This document shows, one piece after another, positions 5,651-9,334 of a stretch of DNA of 9,334 nt. The number at the start of each line of letters is the position of its first letter. Position 1 is the stretch's first letter. Origin of the DNA: 0-14-3-00-62-12 sp034440555 (GTDB lineage: Bacteria; Pseudomonadota; Gammaproteobacteria; Xanthomonadales; Ahniellaceae); the NCBI GenBank assembly GCA_034440555.1, contig JAWXCG010000015.1, forward strand, positions 1 to 9,334. Direction: 5' to 3'. The notes below the pieces were generated by a model. That model made no database searches. It had not been told where the DNA came from and worked only from the letters and a program-made list of their open reading frames with translations. Position numbers and translations under genes: made by a program.

Positions 5651-7707
5651 TGCGATTTCTCCCATCCCAGATCCAGAAACAATAGCCGAGTACGCGCCGC
5701 ACGCAGTATCAGAAAGCTCATGCTGCGATCAACGGGACGAGCATCGCGGCGGACCAGTTGTTTGAATCGCTCCAGATCATCCACGCGGTGACCATCTACC
5801 ATCAGAATCACATCTCCAGGCTTGATGTTGGCCAGGCCTGCCAAACCTCCTGCTTCAACGCTCTCGACTACTACTCCGCGCTGGTTCTTGCGCAGACGTC
5901 TCTCGATTCGATCGTAGAAACCGAGCGTACGCACGCCAAGATCGAGCCAGTCGACCTGCCAGGACTTCAGTGAGCTGCGCGCGTCAGGCGCCACGCCGGG
6001 TGCGACGCTCACTTGCATCGCCTTGCCATCGCGCCAGAGATCGAACAGCAAGGGCTGGTCGACCAGTGCGTCTCGAATGCGCTGTTGCAGCGCAGTGTCA
6101 TCGGTGTCACCGGAAACCGGCACCGGCTCACCGTCCAAGCCGGTAATGAGATCGCCGACGCGTACACCCGCGCGCTGCGCTGGACCTGGGTATACCCGCG
6201 TCACGCGATACCCGCCCTCGGCAAGGCCGCCGATCTGACGCGCCGTTGTCGCGCTGATCGGTTGTGCGTCGATGCCCACCCAGGGCTTTGGCAACTCACG
6301 CAGCTTATTGCCTTTGTCTTCGCCGGGCTGCGCGTCGAGCAGCGAAACCATCGACGTACCGACGCGTTCAAAGGCTACGATATGCGCGACATCTCCGCTG
6401 CCATTGAGGCGCCCGAGTTGCGCGACATCCGCCACCAGCGCCACCGGCTTCGCGTCGATGGTGAAGATTACATCGCCGACTGCGAGCGGCGGATGGGCCG
6501 TCGCGGCGCGTCGACCGGGCAATACACCGGTCACGATCAATCCAGTTTGGTGCTCAAGTAAGCGAGAACGCGCAATCGCTGGCGTCACTTCGCTAAGTGT
6601 TAGTCCCCATGCCTTTATCTCAGCATTGTCGCCAAGGTCGGGAGGATAGCGCTGCGACTTCATACTCAGCACGCGCGTGCCAGACGCGTTCTGCACCTGC
6701 AACGCCACGGAACTACCGAGCGCACGTTCAGTCAGTTCGCGCAGAAACGTCGGCACTTGCTCGGGTTGCGCGACCGTCACCGGGTGACCGTCAATCTTCA
6801 AAATGTGATCGCCAGGAACGAGGCCAGCGGCATCCGCCGGCGAATCCTGCTGTACCGAACTGACCAATACGCCCTCACTTAACCCTGACCCCTTGAGCGA
6901 GCGAATGCTGAAGCCGAAGAAACTGCGTTTGACCTCGCCGAACTCGATCAACTGCAGCACAATCCGACGGGCGATTTCCGCTGGAATGGCAAATGCCATG
7001 TCGCCTCCGGCCAGACTGCCGCGCGTGTTTATGCCGACGATCTGTCCACTGAGGTTTACCAAGGGACCACCCGAGTTACCCGGCGCAATGGACGCATCGT
7101 GCTGGATCCATGCATAGAAACGCGCCGTAGGCTGATTGCGGCCCAGCTGTTGTTCGTAGTCCGCTTCATCCTGAAACAACGACACCATCAGTCGTGCCGG
7201 ATGATTGACCACGCCTTGAGACAACGATTGCTCCAACCCCCAAGGTGCGCCCATTGCCAGCACAGTGTCGCCTGCCTGCAGGCTATTGCGCTCGGCAAAA
7301 TTAGCAAATGCAAAACGCGTTTGCAGACGCGTATCGATCTGCAGCACAGCGATATCGCTGAGCTCGTCAACGCCCACCAATCGCGCTGGCAGTTCGCGTT
7401 TGTCCGCCATTACCACGCGAAAGCGCTCGCCGTTTTCGGTAACGTGCGCATTGGTAGCAACGTGTCCATTGGCGCTGATTATAGTGCCGCTACCGCTACT
7501 CAGACTGAGCTGACCGCGTCCCTGCACATGGTCCTTCCGCACCACCATGATGCTGACCACATAGGGCATGACAGCGTCGCGCGCGCTGGTGACATCGGTC
7601 GATTGCATCACCGCCGAGGCATCTGCGATCACCTCCGCGGCGAAAAACAATGAACAGACAGAAATCACTGATCGGCGTATGAAACGTAACTGCGACACTG
7701 GCCTCAC
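5647..7707 (-). CDS. Secreted HtrA/Deg-type serine protease with four PDZ domains, 686 aa
   Basis: It starts at a GTG that overlaps the gyrA TGA (GTGA); a second in-frame GTG lies 9 nt further on, and no clear Shine-Dalgarno is visible. A signal peptide (basic RFIRR, hydrophobic SVISVCSLFFAAEVIA, ending near ASA at 32) sends it to the periplasm. The S1C protease domain (about 40-255) has the full triad: His88 (TNAHV), Asp118 (LSDIAVL), Ser212 (GNSGGP). Four PDZ domains follow: about 263-350 (binding loop FFGF, core AGLVPGDHILKIDG), 367-455 (LAVGDVIFTIDA), 476-570 (AGVRVGDLITGLDG) and 589-680 (IKPGDVILMVDG). DegP and DegQ have two PDZ domains and DegS one, at about 350-475 aa, so this protein is unusually long. 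The family degrades or chaperones misfolded envelope proteins, and PDZ domains bind exposed C-termini. PDZ2 and PDZ3 are the most diverged. Confidence 0.92.
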   Translation of the reverse strand: MRPVSQLRFIRRSVISVCSLFFAAEVIADASAVMQSTDVTSARDAVMPYVVSIMVVRKDHVQGRGQLSLSSGSGTIISANGHVATNAHVTENGERFRVVMADKRELPARLVGVDELSDIAVLQIDTRLQTRFAFANFAERNSLQAGDTVLAMGAPWGLEQSLSQGVVNHPARLMVSLFQDEADYEQQLGRNQPTARFYAWIQHDASIAPGNSGGPLVNLSGQIVGINTRGSLAGGDMAFAIPAEIARRIVLQLIEFGEVKRSFFGFSIRSLKGSGLSEGVLVSSVQQDSPADAAGLVPGDHILKIDGHPVTVAQPEQVPTFLRELTERALGSSVALQVQNASGTRVLSMKSQRYPPDLGDNAEIKAWGLTLSEVTPAIARSRLLEHQTGLIVTGVLPGRRAATAHPPLAVGDVIFTIDAKPVALVADVAQLGRLNGSGDVAHIVAFERVGTSMVSLLDAQPGEDKGNKLRELPKPWVGIDAQPISATTARQIGGLAEGGYRVTRVYPGPAQRAGVRVGDLITGLDGEPVPVSGDTDDTALQQRIRDALVDQPLLFDLWRDGKAMQVSVAPGVAPDARSSLKSWQVDWLDLGVRTLGFYDRIERRLRKNQRGVVVESVEAGGLAGLANIKPGDVILMVDGHRVDDLERFKQLVRRDARPVDRSMSFLILRAARTRLLFLDLGWEKSQ
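5659..5663 (-). promoter_or_regulatory. Ribosome binding site that fixes the pseudoprotease start
   Basis: GGGAG on the minus strand, within the 3' end of the HtrA gene and 8 nt before the ATG at 5650. With the ATGA overlap it supports translational coupling. Confidence 0.7.
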
Positions 7708-9334
7708 GGTGCATCGACCACGCTGGTGTCTGACGTTCCGGCGCTATCGTCATCACCGCTTTCTTCGGGCAGCGCTTCCACACGCGCAATGCTGACCAAC
7801 ACCTCATCGGCGGGCAGGCGAATCAAGGTAACGCCCTGGGTGTTACGTCCAACCTGGGCGATCTCGGAGACGCGCGTACGTACCAAGGTGCCTTGGTTGG
7901 AGATCAACATGACTTCAAACGACTCAGTGACCTGGAGTGCACCCACAAGCTGACCGTTACGGTCGGAAGTCTGAATCGCGATCACGCCCTGGGTACCACG
8001 GCCTTTGCGTGGATAATCGTCCAGCGGCGTGCGCTTGCCATAGCCTCGCTCGGTCGCGGTAAGAATGTCGCCAACATCGGCAACAATCATGCTGACCACC
8101 CGCTCGCCCTTGGACAGCGTCATGCCGCGCACGCCGCGTGCAGTTCGGCCGACGGCACGCACTGCGTCTTCGGCAAAACGTATTGCCTTGCCGTTGGATG
8201 CGAACAGCATCACGTCGCGCGTTCCGTCGGTGATTGCGACGTCGACCAGTTGATCACCCTCGTCGAGCTCCACTGCGCGGATGCCACTCGTGCGCCGCCG
8301 CGAAAAATCGCTGAGCGGGGTCTTCTTGACGACACCGGCCTGGGTGGCGAAGAACACGAAGCGGTCTTCGCTGTATTCGCGAATTGGCAACATTGCATTC
8401 ACCTTCTCACCGGTTTCAAGTGCCGGCAACAAGTTGACAATGGGTCGACCGCGAGAATTCGGACCGGCCATTGGAAACTGAAAGGTGCGTAACCAGAATA
8501 CGCGCCCCGAACTGGTGAAACAGAGAATCGTATCGTGACTGTGCGCAACCAACAGGTTTTCGATGAAATCCTGTTCCTTGATGGCGGTAGCCGAGCGCCC
8601 CTTGCCACCCCGCCGCTGTGCGCGATAGTCGTTCACCGGCTGTGCTTTTGCATAGCCGGAATGCGATAACGTCACTACCAGATCCTGTTTGTCGATCAGA
8701 TCCTCGTTGCTCAGGTCTTCCTGATTGTGCTGAATTACCGTGCGGCGCTTGTCGTTGAACTCCGTCTTCATTTCCAGAAGTTCGTTGCGGATCAATTCCA
8801 GAAGCAATGCCGGGTCCTGCAAGATTGCAATCAGCCCCTTGATCGTTTCCAGCAGTTGTTTGTACTCGTCGGTAATTTTTTCCTGTTCAAGCCCGGTGAG
8901 CTTGTTCAGACGCATGTCGAGAATTTCTTTGGCCTGCACGTCCGACAGCTGGTAACCGTCTGGATGAAAGCCTTCCTCATCGCGCAAGTCTTCTGGTCGC
9001 GATGCATCGGCACCGGCCGCAGCCAACAACGCGCGCACCAGTCCCGGCTCCCAGCGCTTCGCAAGCAAACGCTCTTTGGCGATGCTCGCGTTGTCCGAGG
9101 TCTTTATCAGCTCAATCATCTCGTCGATATTGGCCAGCGCAACGGTCAAGCCCTCGAGGGTATGCGCGCGTCCGCGTGCTTTCTTGAGTTCGAATATGGT
9201 GCGGCGCGTGACTACTTCGCGGCGGTGGCGAACAAACGCTTCGAGGATCTGCTTGAGATTGAGCAGCTTCGGCTGCCCACCTTCGAGCGCGACCATGTTG
9301 ATGCCGTAGACAGATTCGAGCTGAGTCTGTTGAA
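7704..9334 (-). CDS. gyrA: DNA gyrase subunit A, C-terminal 542 residues (5' end outside window)
   Basis: The frame is open to the window edge and continues upstream of the internal Met at 9296 (TQLESVYGINM precedes it), so this is a 5'-truncated view, not a start. Gyrase is GyrA2GyrB2 and introduces negative supercoils using ATP. The window holds the end of the breakage-reunion domain, its coiled coil (FVRHRREVVTRRTIFELKKA; later LTGLEQEKITDEYKQLL), and the whole C-terminal DNA-wrapping pinwheel. The GyrA box QRRGGKG, needed for wrapping, is intact at 8618-8598. Blade motifs include GRPIVNLLP, RGVRGM, GYGKRTPL and GRNTQGV. The catalytic Tyr and the quinolone-resistance region are outside. 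A short acidic, Ser/Thr-rich tail ends the protein. The TGA overlaps the GTG of the HtrA gene, so the two are probably translationally coupled. Confidence 0.98.
   Translation of the reverse strand, partial: QQTQLESVYGINMVALEGGQPKLLNLKQILEAFVRHRREVVTRRTIFELKKARGRAHTLEGLTVALANIDEMIELIKTSDNASIAKERLLAKRWEPGLVRALLAAAGADASRPEDLRDEEGFHPDGYQLSDVQAKEILDMRLNKLTGLEQEKITDEYKQLLETIKGLIAILQDPALLLELIRNELLEMKTEFNDKRRTVIQHNQEDLSNEDLIDKQDLVVTLSHSGYAKAQPVNDYRAQRRGGKGRSATAIKEQDFIENLLVAHSHDTILCFTSSGRVFWLRTFQFPMAGPNSRGRPIVNLLPALETGEKVNAMLPIREYSEDRFVFFATQAGVVKKTPLSDFSRRRTSGIRAVELDEGDQLVDVAITDGTRDVMLFASNGKAIRFAEDAVRAVGRTARGVRGMTLSKGERVVSMIVADVGDILTATERGYGKRTPLDDYPRKGRGTQGVIAIQTSDRNGQLVGALQVTESFEVMLISNQGTLVRTRVSEIAQVGRNTQGVTLIRLPADEVLVSIARVEALPEESGDDDSAGTSDTSVVDAP

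Noticed and set aside
5651..5665. Upstream ATG at 5665 as start of the pseudoprotease
   Set aside because: Its first codons contain the GGGAG ribosome binding site for the ATG at 5650, which also makes the ATGA overlap and gives a cleaner signal peptide.
6013..8492. Long plus-strand open frames opposite the HtrA gene and gyrA (for example 6013-6561, 7099-7653, 7893-8492)
   Set aside because: Antisense shadows of strongly supported genes in GC-rich DNA; no domain pattern or ribosome binding site supports them.
1..9334. CRISPR array, insertion sequence, integrase, toxin-antitoxin or phage-defence genes
   Set aside because: I looked for regularly spaced direct repeats, transposase or recombinase motifs and small paired genes on both strands and saw none.

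Overview
The window comes from a gammaproteobacterium, most likely of the Xanthomonadales (Lysobacterales). The main evidence is the GyrA C-terminal half, which from memory reads closest to Xanthomonas-type GyrA. The secreted protein ending in FANGFE fits the same group less firmly. Base composition is moderately GC-rich. All six genes I can support lie on the minus strand, so transcription runs from position 9334 toward 1; I find no credible plus-strand gene.

Layout in transcription order: (1) 9334-7704, the 3' part of gyrA (its start is outside the window). (2) 7707-5647, a secreted HtrA/Deg-type serine protease with an intact catalytic triad and four PDZ domains instead of the usual one or two. 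(3) 5650-4808, a second secreted protein with the HtrA protease fold but without the catalytic His and Ser, and without PDZ domains. These three genes are joined by 4-nt stop/start overlaps (GTGA and ATGA), so they look like one translationally coupled operon led by gyrA. (4) 4807-4325, a 483-bp non-coding stretch with a 16-bp tandem duplication, inverted repeats, and the probable promoter and long leader of the next gene. (5) 4324-4115, a CspA-family cold-shock protein followed by a strong intrinsic terminator at 4064-4094. (6) 4063-3844, a control region with a candidate promoter and a 9-bp-arm inverted repeat near the predicted transcription start. (7) 3843-2488, a secreted beta-propeller protein with seven PD40/TolB-like blade motifs. 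(8) 2414-1, a secreted right-handed beta-helix protein with added sandwich, Ig-like and FG-GAP-type repeats, running out of the window before its stop.

The window therefore has two themes. One is an envelope proteolysis pair (active HtrA plus predicted pseudoprotease) tied to gyrase expression. The other is a pair of exported repeat proteins, probably co-transcribed, whose ligand is unknown. The cold-shock gene between them appears to be its own transcription unit. The most interesting item is the HtrA/pseudo-HtrA pair: together the two polypeptides carry the domain inventory (one active protease, one dead protease, four PDZ) that eukaryotic Deg7/Nma111-type proteins carry in one chain.
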